From contig DASTPP010000148.1 of assembly GCA_035762175.1 (NCBI GenBank), positions 1-64,000 of the forward strand: DNA of 64,000 nt, in the 5' to 3' direction. Of the stretch, positions 27,041 to 35,677 are shown one piece after another. Made by a program: the position numbers and the translations under genes. The notes under the pieces were generated by a model. That model had not been told where the DNA came from. It saw only the letters and a program-made list of their open reading frames with translations, and made no database searches. This stretch comes from DASTPP01 sp035762175. GTDB taxonomy: Bacteria; Myxococcota_A; Polyangia; Polyangiales; Polyangiaceae. How positions within the stretch are numbered: position 1 is the stretch's first letter; every line of letters begins with the position of its first letter.

Positions 27041-28628
27041 CGTCGGCCTCGCGCGCGGTAGGGATGCGAATCTCGGCCGTGGTGCCGCGCGGCGCCCGGG
27101 GGCCGAGGGCGAGGCTGCCGCGGTGCAGGTTGACGATCTCGCTGGCGACGGCGAGGCCGAGGCCCGAGCCCTTGCCGGCGGGCTTGGTCGTGAAGAAGGG
27201 CTCGGTCGCGCGCGCCGCGTCTTCGGGCCGGATGCCCACGCCGTCGTCGGTCACGGTGAACGCGACGCGCCCGCCCCCGGCCGTGACGGCGAGCTCGACG
27301 AGGCCGCCGGGCGCGCAGGCGTCGCAGGCGTTGAGCAAGAGGTTGACGAGGGCCTGCTCGAGCAGGCGCGCGTTGCACGAGATTCGCGGCAGGTCGTCCG
27401 GCACGTTCGACAAGAAGAGCACCCCGGCGCGCTGAAAGCGGTGCGCCACGAGCTCGACCGCCGCCCGCGCGAGGACGGCGGGGTCGTGCCGGTCGAAGGC
27501 GGGGCTCTCGCCCTGGGCGAGCCCGAGGAAGCCGCGCACGACCTGGTCGATGCGCTCGGCCTGCCCCACGATCGTGCGCAGCGCCCGCTCGGCGCGCTCG
27601 TCGCCCTCGACCCGCCCGGCCAACTGCTCGGCCCGCCCGAGGATGACGCCGAGCGGGGTGCCGACCTCGTGGGCGATGCCCGCGGCGAGCGTGCCCATCA
27701 CGGCCGCCTTCGTCGCGCGCTCGAGCCGCTCGTCGCGCTCGGCCCGCAGGGTGGCGAGGGCGAGGTCGCGGCCGAGTTCGAGCTCTTTTCGCTGCAAGGC
27801 GAGCGCGACGCCGCCGAAGGCGAGCACGAGCCCCGCGGCGACGCCGACGCTCAGCACCAGCCGCCAGTAGGCGCGTTGCTCGCGGTCGCGCAGCCGCTCG
27901 GCCGTGGCCACCACGGCGACGCCCCAGCGGCCGAGGGGCCCGGCGTCGACGTTCGACAGGCCCGCGAGCGCGATGCGCGCGGGTAGCCCGAGCCGGGCCG
28001 CCTGCGGGCGGGTCAGGCGCGTCGAGGGCCTCCCCGTGCCGAGGGCCTCGCGGATCTCGTCGGCGCGCACCACGCGCCCGTCGGTCGCGTGGAAGGCCTG
28101 CGCCCCATCGGGCAAGACGAGCACGACGAGCGCGCCCGGCCGCTCGATCGGGGCGAGGCTGGTAAGAAGGTCGGTCGGCGCGAGCGAGAGCAGGACGTAG
28201 CGCTCGGCCGGCACCTCGACCGCGAACGAGAAGACCGCGCCCTCGACGGCCACGCGCGGCGGGGCGACGGCGCCCTTGGGCACGACCCGCAGCGAGAGGT
28301 ACCGGTCGGCGATTCGGGGCTGCACCGGCCGGCCGGCGAGCGTGTCTTCGGCGGCGACGAGGGCGTCGCGGCGGGCGACGGCGAGCCGGTTGCCGAGCTG
28401 GGCGCCGACGCTGAGCGCGAGCGTCGCCTGCTCGCGCGCGTAGTCGTCGAGCGCGTCGCTCGCCTCGCGCTCCTCGTCCCAGAAGGCGAGCGTCGCCACG
28501 AGCGCCACGGTCATGAGCATCGACAGGCCGATCCACGACCAGCCCCGCAGCGGTCGGTACGAGCCCGAAAGTCGGAGGGGGCTCGTACGCCCTTTGGCCC
28601 CCGCTGCTCTGCGGTCGCTCATCGACAT
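27027..28628 (-). CDS. Membrane sensor histidine kinase, partner of the NtrC-type regulator
   Basis: This 533-aa protein has a basic N terminus, one membrane segment at about 33-50, a periplasmic sensor of about 200 residues, a second segment at about 257-278, then HisKA with GIAHEVGTPLGVILG (H320), N box LVNLLLNACDA, and G boxes DDGVGI and GKGSGLGLAVASEIV. This is the NtrB-like class that pairs with NtrC regulators. The sensor region has no motif I can name. It is the first gene of the minus-strand run and is divergent from the efflux operon. Confidence 0.92.
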
Positions 28629-28699
28629 CGCCTTCGAAGCCCAAGCAAATCGGGGGCCAAGGGGTTTGGTGCGCGAAAATGGCTAGAAGCAAGCACGAG

Positions 28700-28748
28700 C
28701 GCAGGTTTGCCTGCGGAAACTCTACCCAACTTGCGGATTCTTTCCGCA
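28700..28748 (+). promoter_or_regulatory. Two inverted repeats, candidate NtrC-type enhancer sites
   Basis: CGCAGG-TTTG-CCTGCG (28700-28715) and TGCGGA-TTCTT-TCCGCA (28732-28748). The second has the TGC-N11-GCA layout of NtrC-type enhancers. It is centred about 90 bp upstream of the start point predicted from the -24/-12 element, a normal distance for a sigma-54 activator. Both lie between the kinase gene and the efflux operon. Confidence 0.5.
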
Positions 28749-28800
28749 CCCCGGAGGCTGTTCGGATGCAGAAACAGGGAGATTTAGGCTACGAAGCCGC

Positions 28801-28817
28801 TTGGTCTGACATTTGCT
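28801..28817 (+). promoter_or_regulatory. Candidate sigma-54 (-24/-12) promoter of the RND operon
   Basis: TTGGTCTGACATTTGCT has the invariant GG and GC dinucleotides ten bases apart and a perfect TTTGCT -12 block; the -24 block is TTGGTC instead of TTGGCA. The expected start point is about 28828, just before the ATG at 28832, so the message would be nearly leaderless or the true start lies further in. Support comes from the divergent NtrC-type gene and the upstream inverted repeats. Confidence 0.5.
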
Positions 28818-28831
28818 CAAGGGCCCGGGCG

Positions 28832-30283
28832 ATGCCGCGTGCTCTCGAACCTCGGTGGCGACCTTGGCGGTCGGTCCGGAGGGTGGCGCTGTTCGCGTCT
28901 GCGTTGCTTTTCAGCCCTCACGCCGGCGCCACCGGCGAGCAATTGGCTGCCGCCGTCGAAGGGCCGCCATCGCCGGCGATGGGGCTCGAGGAGGCGCTGC
29001 GCTACGCCCGCGAGCATCACCCGGCCGTGCTCGCGGCGCGCGCGAGGCTGGCCGCCTTCCGCGCCGAGGCCGAGGTGCCCGGCGCGCAGTGGGCGCCCTC
29101 CGTCGGGGCCTTCGCCGAGGTCGTCGCCTCGACCACGAACAACTCGACCACCACGGTCGTCAACAACCCGCGCGTCGACTTGCCGCGCATCGGCGCGACG
29201 CCCGTCGTCCGTTCGGGCGGAGACTGGGCGCCCTCGCCCTCGACGCTGGTCGCGGTCGGCGTGCGCCAGCAGCTCTACGACTTCGGGCGCATCGCCGCGC
29301 AGACCGCCGCCGCCGACGCGGCCGCCAACGTCGAGGCCCTGCGCGGCCAGGCGGCGCGGCTCGACGTCGACTTCGCCGTCGCCGAGGCCTACTACGCCGT
29401 GCTCGCGGCGAAGGCCGTGCTCCGGGCGGCGGCGAGCGCGGAGGGGCGGTCGAAGACGCAACGCGACTTCGCCAAAGCCGGGGTCGACCGCGGCCTGCGC
29501 CCGCCGCTCGAGCGGACGCGGGCCGAAGCCGACGTCGCGCGCTTCGAGGTCGGCCGCGTGCGGGCCGAGGGCGGGCTGGCGGTCGCGCAGGGCGTCTTCG
29601 CGGCCGCCGTCGGCGTGCCCTCGCCCCTGCTCGACGCCCGGGACGAGCCCCCGGCGCCCGAGGCGGCCCCGCCCCCGCTCGCCTCCGCCCTCAGCCAGGC
29701 AATGGCACACGACCCGGCCATTCTCGAGGCGCAGGCGCGCGTCGCGTGGCAGCGGGCGCAGACCAAGGCCATCGGCGCGCTCTTGCGACCCGACCTCTTC
29801 TTGACCGGGTCGCTCTCCGGGCGCGCGGGCGGCGCCGACCCCTCGAGCGGCGAGGCGGCGAGGTACGGCGGGTGGGTACCCCACATCCCCAACTGGAGTG
29901 CGGGGCTCGTGCTGAGCCTGCCCCTCTACGACGCCAACGTGCTCGCCCGGCGCGACGCCTCCCGCGTCGCCGAGGGAGCGCGGGCGGCCGAGGCGCGGGT
30001 GCTCGAGCAGCGGCAGAGCGCGGCGGTGCGCCAGGCGTACACGGCGGTCGAGGTGGCGCGCACGGCGCTCTCGGCGCTCGAGCGCTCGGTCGAGGCGGCG
30101 CGCGCCAACCAGGAGCAGGCCGACGCGCGCTTCAAGGCCGGGCTCGGCACCGCGCTCGAGGTCGCCGACGCCGAGGCGTTGCGCACCGACGCCGAGATCC
30201 AGCTCGCGGTCGGCGCCTTCCAGCTCGGGCGCAACCGCGCCGTCCTCTCTCGAACGATCGCCGCTACCTCGGGGCCGCCGTGA
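28832..30283 (+). CDS. TolC-like outer membrane efflux protein
   Basis: Predicted 483 aa from ATG 28832, with signal peptide MPRALEP...VALFASALLFSPHAGA. The mature part begins with GLEEALRYAREHHPAVLAAR, the standard opening of outer membrane efflux (OEP) repeats, and the second repeat opens LASALSQAMAHDPAILEAQARV. VGVRQQLYDFGRI and LVLSLPLYD mark the barrel strands, and long coiled-coil helices follow each. It forms the trimeric exit duct of the RND pump encoded downstream. Its TGA overlaps the GTG of a small proline-rich membrane protein. In-frame codons extend upstream to 28679 but cross the promoter element. Confidence 0.85.
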   Translation: MPRALEPRWRPWRSVRRVALFASALLFSPHAGATGEQLAAAVEGPPSPAMGLEEALRYAREHHPAVLAARARLAAFRAEAEVPGAQWAPSVGAFAEVVASTTNNSTTTVVNNPRVDLPRIGATPVVRSGGDWAPSPSTLVAVGVRQQLYDFGRIAAQTAAADAAANVEALRGQAARLDVDFAVAEAYYAVLAAKAVLRAAASAEGRSKTQRDFAKAGVDRGLRPPLERTRAEADVARFEVGRVRAEGGLAVAQGVFAAAVGVPSPLLDARDEPPAPEAAPPPLASALSQAMAHDPAILEAQARVAWQRAQTKAIGALLRPDLFLTGSLSGRAGGADPSSGEAARYGGWVPHIPNWSAGLVLSLPLYDANVLARRDASRVAEGARAAEARVLEQRQSAAVRQAYTAVEVARTALSALERSVEAARANQEQADARFKAGLGTALEVADAEALRTDAEIQLAVGAFQLGRNRAVLSRTIAATSGPP

Positions 30284-30693
30284 CCGATCTCACGAAATCG
30301 GAAGATAGCCGAGGGCCTCGCCCCGCTCGGCCTCGCCGCCGTTCCAAGGCGAACTTGGCAGGGCCGGTGGCGCTGACGGCCGTCATCTTCGTCCCGCTTG
30401 GCTTCACTTCCCTCGAAGAGCGCGGCCGCGCGGAGGCCGATCGGAACGTTATTGCGCCTGCGTCCGGCTCGGCCTCGCCGCAACCGGGGCCGAGTGGTGC
30501 CCGCCCTACGCCGTCGGGCTCACCACGACCCCCGACCAGCGGCAGCAGCCCGAGACCACCACCGAGCGGGCCGCTACGCCCGCCGCCCACGTCGGGGCCA
30601 CCACCGACAGCGCCCTTCCCAAGCATGTCTGCGCCGAAACCTCTGCCCATCCCTCGCCCTGGTGGCCCCGCCATCCCGCTGCCCTTGGGTTGA
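30280..30693 (+). CDS. Small proline-rich membrane protein inside the efflux operon
   Basis: 137 aa with GTG start inside the TolC-like stop (GTGA). A basic N terminus of about 27 residues precedes one membrane helix (ANLAGPVALTAVIFVPLGF), and residues 60-137 are an extreme Pro/Ser/Gly tail with repeats such as PPTSGSS and PPPSGPL. The topology suggests an inner-membrane anchor with a stiff periplasmic tail, TonB-like in look but lacking a TonB C-terminal domain. Position between duct and fusion-protein genes suggests a role in the same pump. The downstream gene starts 30 bp later. Coding is supported by the overlap and by the plausible topology. Confidence 0.5.
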   Translation: MTDLTKSEDSRGPRPARPRRRSKANLAGPVALTAVIFVPLGFTSLEERGRAEADRNVIAPASGSASPQPGPSGARPTPSGSPRPPTSGSSPRPPPSGPLRPPPTSGPPPTAPFPSMSAPKPLPIPRPGGPAIPLPLG

Positions 30694-30723
30694 ATCGAGA
30701 GCCCAACTGACTGCCGAGCTAGC

Positions 30724-32046
30724 ATGGAACGACCGACCCAGCCCCCCGCCGTTTCCCCGGCCCCGTCGCCCACCCGAGGCGCTACCTCGCCCCCTTCCGT
30801 GCGGGGGCGCGCCCGCGTTCCGTTCGTCATCGGGGGCGCCGTCGCGCTCGTCCTCGCGAGCGGGGGCCTCTTGCTCGCCCGCGCCTCGGCCTCGACGAAC
30901 AACGTCACTCTCGACGCGGCGCCCAAGGGCGTGACCGTGGTCGAGGCGGCGCGAGCGACCTTCCGTCCGACCAGGCGCTTCGTGGGCACGCTGCAGCCCT
31001 GGCTCGAGGCCAAGGTCGGCCCCCAGCTCGTCTCGGCCTACGTCGACACGGTGCTCGTGCGCCCGGGCGACGCGGTCAAGCGCGGCCAGGTACTCGCCAC
31101 CCTCGACTGCCGCAACGCCTCGGCCTCGAGCCAGGGCGTCGCCATGCAGGCGCGGGCGCTCGAGGAGCGCCAGCGCGCGCTCGCCCACGAGGCGGCGCGG
31201 GTCGAGGGGCTGCGCGGGCAGGGCTTCGTCTCCGAGAACGAGGTCGAGCAGCGCGCGGCGAACACCGCGGCCTCGCTCGCGCAGCTCGCGGCGCTGAACG
31301 CGCAGCTCACCGGCAAGAACCTCGAGGTGAACGACTGCGTCCTGCGCGCGCCCTTCGACGGCGAGATCGCGTCGCGCTCGATCGACCCGGGCGCCTTCGC
31401 CCGCCCGGGCACGCCGGTCGTCTCGGTGATCGACCGGACGACGGTCCGCCTCTCGGCCGAGGTGCCGGAGGGTGACTTCGCCGCCGTCGCGCCCGGCACC
31501 CAGGTCAAGGTGCGGCTGCTCGCGACGGGCAAAGAGCTGACGGCGCCCGTGTCGCGAAGGTCGCCGGCCGCCAACCCCTCGACGCGCACGGTGCACGTCG
31601 AGCTCGACCTCGCCGACCCCGGGCGGCTCTTGCCTGTCGGCACGACGGGCGAGCTGCGGGTCGAGGTGGGCGAGCCCCAGCCGGCGAGCGAGCTGCCGCT
31701 GCGGGCGGCCGTCGTCCGCGGCACCAAGGCGTCGCTCTTCCTCGTCGAAGGGGGCGCCGCCAAGGCGGCCACGGCCAAGGTGCTCGGCGAGTCGGGCGCG
31801 AGCCTCTTCGTCGAGCCGCTCGCGCCCGGCGCGGCGGTCGTCACCGAGGGGCGCGCGCTCCTGCGCAACAACGACCGCGTCGCGGCCAAGCGCGCGAGCA
31901 GCGGGGCGGCGCCGGCCGAGGACGCGCCCGCCGAGGCCGGGCGCCCGGCAGCCGCGCCCACCAGCGCGGCGCCTTCGGCGGGCGCGTCCTCGGCCGGCGC
32001 GGCGCGTCCGGCGGGCGCGGCTTCGGCCGGCGGGGGGCGGCCGTGA
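30724..32046 (+). CDS. RND efflux periplasmic membrane-fusion protein (HlyD/AcrA-like)
   Basis: Predicted 440 aa. One membrane anchor at about residues 34-52 (FVIGGAVALVLASGGLLLA), then KVGPQLVSAYVDTVLVRPGDAVKRGQVLATLD, the biotinyl-lipoyl half-motif, a helical hairpin, the second half-motif NDCVLRAPFDGEIASRSIDPGAF, and beta-barrel and proximal domains. It links the inner membrane pump to the TolC-like duct. The last 50 residues are an Ala/Pro/Ser repeat tail with no known role. Its stop overlaps the GTG of the pump gene. Confidence 0.9.
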   Translation: MERPTQPPAVSPAPSPTRGATSPPSVRGRARVPFVIGGAVALVLASGGLLLARASASTNNVTLDAAPKGVTVVEAARATFRPTRRFVGTLQPWLEAKVGPQLVSAYVDTVLVRPGDAVKRGQVLATLDCRNASASSQGVAMQARALEERQRALAHEAARVEGLRGQGFVSENEVEQRAANTAASLAQLAALNAQLTGKNLEVNDCVLRAPFDGEIASRSIDPGAFARPGTPVVSVIDRTTVRLSAEVPEGDFAAVAPGTQVKVRLLATGKELTAPVSRRSPAANPSTRTVHVELDLADPGRLLPVGTTGELRVEVGEPQPASELPLRAAVVRGTKASLFLVEGGAAKAATAKVLGESGASLFVEPLAPGAAVVTEGRALLRNNDRVAAKRASSGAAPAEDAPAEAGRPAAAPTSAAPSAGASSAGAARPAGAASAGGGRP

Positions 32047-35000
32047 CGCGCGTCGCCCTGAAGAACCCGCTCGCCGTCCTGATGGCGTGCCTCGCCGTCG
32101 TCGTCTTCTCGGCCGTCACGACGCCGCGCATGAGCGTCGACACCTTCCCCGAGCTGACGCCGCCGGTGCTCATCGTCGGCACGCTCGCCTCGGGCCTCGG
32201 CCCCAAGGACGTCGAGAAGACCATCACCTGGCGGCTCGAGAAGTTCGTCAGCGCCACCCCCGGCGTCGACCACATCAAGAGCGAGTCGCGCAACAGTCTC
32301 AGCATCATCTACGTCTGGCTCAAGTGGGGCACCGACCTGAACGCCGCCCAAGGGCTCGTGCAGCAGCAGGTCGCCTTCGCGATGTCGAGCATCCCCAAGA
32401 GCCTCGGCGTCTTGCCGCCCTTCGTGCTGCAGTACGACCCGTCGAACGCCCCCGTCTTGCAGGTCGCCGTCTACGGCGGCGGGCTGAGCGGGCCGCAGAT
32501 CTACGACTACGCCGTCAACACCATCGAGCCCATCATCGAGGGCATCCCCGGCGTGGCGAGCGCGTCGCCCAACGGCGGCCGCGAGCGGCAGATTAACGTC
32601 GTCGTCGACCCGGTGCGCGCGCAGGCCCGCGGCGTCACCTCGACCGAGGTCGCCGCCGCCATCGACAAGGCCAACGCCCTCCTGCCCTCGGGCCGCTTCC
32701 TCGCGCCGGGCTTCGAGGCGAACGTGTACACCAACGCGGTCGCCCGCAAGGTGCCCGACATCGGCGAGGCCGTCGTCAAGGTCATCGACGGCGCGCCCGT
32801 GCTGATCCGCGACGTGGCGAACGTCGAGGACGGCGGCACCATCCCCAACCAGTTCGTCGCCATCAACGGCGAGGCGGCCGTCTACCTCAACGTCTTGCGC
32901 GTGCCCGGCGGCAACACCCTGCAGATCGTCGACGACATTCTCGGCTCGCTCGGCAATCTGAAGGACTTGCCGGCCGGCGTGCAGGTCAAGCCCATCTTCG
33001 ACCAGTCGACCTTCGTGCGCAACTCGGTCGACGGCCTGAAGCGCGAGGTCGTGCAGGCCCTCTGCCTCATCGCCGCCGTCATCTTGCTCTTCCTGCAGAG
33101 CCCCCGCTCGGTGCTCATCTCGGCCATCGCCGTGCCGCTCAGCTTCGCGATCATTCTGCTGGTCCTCTACGCGACCGGGCAGACGCTCAACGCCTTCACG
33201 CTCGGCGGGCTGACGCTGGCGATGGGGCCGCTCGTCGACATCTCGGTCGTCGTGCTCGAGTCGGTGCACCGCCGGCAGCAGGCCGGCGACGGGCCCGAAG
33301 AGGCGGCCCTCCGCGGCACCAACGCCGTCGCCCTTCCGATGCTGGCGGCGACGCTCTGCACCATCGCCGTCCTCTTGCCCGTCGTTCTGCTCGCCGGGCT
33401 CGCCAAGAAGCTCTTCGCCCCGCTCGCCGTCACCGTCGCGACGGCCATGGTCGCCGGCTACCTCGTCAGCATGTGCGTGACGCCGGTCGCCTGCCGCTAC
33501 CTGCTCAAGCACACCCACCCCGGCCCCCTCGCTCGCCGGATCGAGGGCGCCATCGCCGCGTTCGCCGACGGCTACGCGGGAGCGCTGCGCCTCGTCCTGC
33601 CCTTCCGCCGTACGGTGCTCGCCGCCGCCGCGGTACTGGTCGCGGGCAGCGTTTACGCCGCCTCGCGGCTGCCGAGCGCGTTCTTCCCCGAGATCGACGA
33701 GTCGATGGAGCGGGTGTACGTGCGGCTCGCGCCGGGCACCTCGCTCGACGAGTCGACCCGCATCTTTCGGCAGATCGGCAAGGTGCTCGCCGACGAACTG
33801 CCGAAGGACGCCGTCGAGCTCGTCTTGACCAACGTGGGCTCGCCCAGCAAGGCCCGCAGCAAGATGAGCAGCCCCAACGCGGGGCCCCACATGGGCTTTC
33901 TGCGCGTGGCGCTCACGCCGCCCGAAAAGCGCTCGCTCTCGCAGCGCGAAATCGCCGACAAGATGCGCGCGCTGCTCGCCGAGCGCTTCCCGGGGGTCGA
34001 GTTTTTGCAAGCCCCGGGCGGCCTCGTCAACAGCGTCTTCTCCGAGGGGTACCAGGCCCCCGTGGCGGTGCAGGTGCGCAGCGAGCGGCTCGAAGAGCTC
34101 GACGAGCAGTCGAAGGCCGTCGCCGAGGTTGCCCGCTCGGTGCCGGGCGTGCGCGACGTGTACCCGACGCTGCAGCTCGACTACCCCGAGATCCGCGTCG
34201 ACACCGACCGGCAGGCCGCGGGCCAAGTCGGCGTGACGGCCCGTGCCGCGGCGCAGACGACGCTCGAGGCGACGCTCGGCAACATCAACACGCCGGCGGT
34301 CTGGGTCGACGGCTCGAACGGCCAGAGCTACTTCGTCGTCACCGCCTACGACCGCGCCGCCGTCACCGACCCCGAGCGGCTGCGCGAGGTGCCCGTGCGC
34401 TCGGCCGACGGGGGCGACGCGGTCACGCTCGGGGCCTACAGCGAGGTGAGCCGGTCGGTCGGGCCCATCGCCATCGAGCGCGACAAGCTGCAGCGCGCCG
34501 CACACGTGCTGATGCAAACCGAGGGCCGCGACATCGGCTCGGCCGCCGCCGAGCTCGAGGAGCGCCTGAAGGCCGACCCGCGCACGAAGGACGTCACGTT
34601 CGACTTCGTCGGCCAGGTGCAGCTAATGCGCACGACCTTCTCGGGCCTCGGCGTCGCGCTCGGCCTCGCCGTCATGGTCGTCTTCATGATCATGGTCACG
34701 CAGTTCAAGTCGCTGCGCCTGCCCCTCGTCATGCTCTTCACCATCCCCGTCTCGCTGGTTGGCGTCGTCTTGGCGCTGCTCGCGGCCGGGCAGGGGCTCT
34801 CGATCCCCGCGCTGATGGGCATGCTGATGGTCATCGGCATCGCCGTCTCGAACGGCATCCTCCTGGTCGACCACGCCAACCAGTCCTTCCAGGCGGGCGG
34901 GGGCGCCTTCGAGGCGGTCGTCGCCGCGGGCCGGGCGCGGTTCATCCCCATCGCGATGACGAGCCTGGCGACCATCATCGGCCTGCTGCCGACCGCCCTC

Positions 35001-35189
35001 GGGCTCGAGCACGGCACCGAGTCGAACCAGCCGCTCGCGCTCGCCGTCGTCGGCGGCCTCGCCTCCTCGACGCTGCTCTCGCTCTTCCTCGTGCCCGTGA
35101 TGTTCACCCTGCTCGCCAAGCGTTCGGAGGGTAACGTCGAGGGCGACGCGCTCGTGACGCCCCGGCCCGGTCCGGCGGGGGCGGCATGA
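32043..35189 (+). CDS. RND efflux pump, inner membrane transporter
   Basis: 1048 aa, the usual RND length, with twelve helices and two large periplasmic loops. The opening MTRVALKNPLAVLMACLAVVVF...DTFPELTPPV is typical. In helix 4 the text is GGLTLAMGPLVDISVVVLESVHRR: one Asp of the usual LVDDAI pair is kept and the second is Ile, so proton coupling may use a single Asp here. The C-terminal half has MLMVIGIAVSNGILLVDHANQ. Overall it sits between HAE-1 and CzcA types; substrate unknown. GTG start overlaps the fusion-protein stop and its TGA overlaps the following ATG. Confidence 0.9.
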   Translation: MTRVALKNPLAVLMACLAVVVFSAVTTPRMSVDTFPELTPPVLIVGTLASGLGPKDVEKTITWRLEKFVSATPGVDHIKSESRNSLSIIYVWLKWGTDLNAAQGLVQQQVAFAMSSIPKSLGVLPPFVLQYDPSNAPVLQVAVYGGGLSGPQIYDYAVNTIEPIIEGIPGVASASPNGGRERQINVVVDPVRAQARGVTSTEVAAAIDKANALLPSGRFLAPGFEANVYTNAVARKVPDIGEAVVKVIDGAPVLIRDVANVEDGGTIPNQFVAINGEAAVYLNVLRVPGGNTLQIVDDILGSLGNLKDLPAGVQVKPIFDQSTFVRNSVDGLKREVVQALCLIAAVILLFLQSPRSVLISAIAVPLSFAIILLVLYATGQTLNAFTLGGLTLAMGPLVDISVVVLESVHRRQQAGDGPEEAALRGTNAVALPMLAATLCTIAVLLPVVLLAGLAKKLFAPLAVTVATAMVAGYLVSMCVTPVACRYLLKHTHPGPLARRIEGAIAAFADGYAGALRLVLPFRRTVLAAAAVLVAGSVYAASRLPSAFFPEIDESMERVYVRLAPGTSLDESTRIFRQIGKVLADELPKDAVELVLTNVGSPSKARSKMSSPNAGPHMGFLRVALTPPEKRSLSQREIADKMRALLAERFPGVEFLQAPGGLVNSVFSEGYQAPVAVQVRSERLEELDEQSKAVAEVARSVPGVRDVYPTLQLDYPEIRVDTDRQAAGQVGVTARAAAQTTLEATLGNINTPAVWVDGSNGQSYFVVTAYDRAAVTDPERLREVPVRSADGGDAVTLGAYSEVSRSVGPIAIERDKLQRAAHVLMQTEGRDIGSAAAELEERLKADPRTKDVTFDFVGQVQLMRTTFSGLGVALGLAVMVVFMIMVTQFKSLRLPLVMLFTIPVSLVGVVLALLAAGQGLSIPALMGMLMVIGIAVSNGILLVDHANQSFQAGGGAFEAVVAAGRARFIPIAMTSLATIIGLLPTALGLEHGTESNQPLALAVVGGLASSTLLSLFLVPVMFTLLAKRSEGNVEGDALVTPRPGPAGAA

Positions 35190-35677
35190 AGCTTCAACGC
35201 GTCGTCGCCGCCATCGACGTCTCGACGTCGGCCGAAGGCGCCCTCGGCGGGGCCGCCGACGTCCTGACCGCGGCCGCCGAACTCGCGTCGCGCTTCGGGG
35301 CCGAGGTCATCGTCGTCCACGCGCTCGACCCCGAGGGCCGGCCCCCCGCCGACGAGGCCGACGACGAGCGGGGCGCCGAGGTGCGCGCGCGGCTCGCGCT
35401 CGCGAACGGCGCCCGGGCGCTCGCGGACGCCTTCCCCGGCCTGCGGGTGAGGACCTTCCTCGAGCGCGCCCCGTCGAGTTGGCTCGCCATCCTCTCGGCC
35501 GCCGAGCGCCTCGACGCCGACGTCGTCGTCATCGGCGGCGGCCGGCACCTGCGCGACGGCGTCCTCGGCTCGACCTCCATCATGGTCACGAACATGTCCC
35601 GCCGCCACGTCCTCGTCGTCCGCGGAGCGCAAGGGCTGGCTCCGCGCGCGCTCGCGTTAGCCACAAGGAGAACACTG
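35186..35677 (+). CDS. UspA-domain protein without its own stop codon
   Basis: ATG overlaps the pump stop (ATGA). The 164 codons shown form a complete Usp fold: RVVAAIDVSTSAEGAL, EVIVVHALDP, DADVVVIGGG, RHVLVVRG. The ATP loop usually reads GxxGxxxxxxxxxGS; here GGGRHLRDGVLGST keeps part of it. The domain ends at about residue 145, but no stop follows: the frame runs through ALALATRRTL directly into the ATG of the OmpA lipoprotein gene and stops only at 36592. A TAG lies in another frame at the junction (GTTAGCC), so a small indel may have removed the original stop. A 468-aa fusion is therefore encoded as written. Confidence 0.75.

Noticed and set aside
31038..34517. A 1159-codon minus-strand frame opposite the efflux operon
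   Set aside because: It mirrors the fusion-protein and RND genes codon for codon and shows no independent protein signature.
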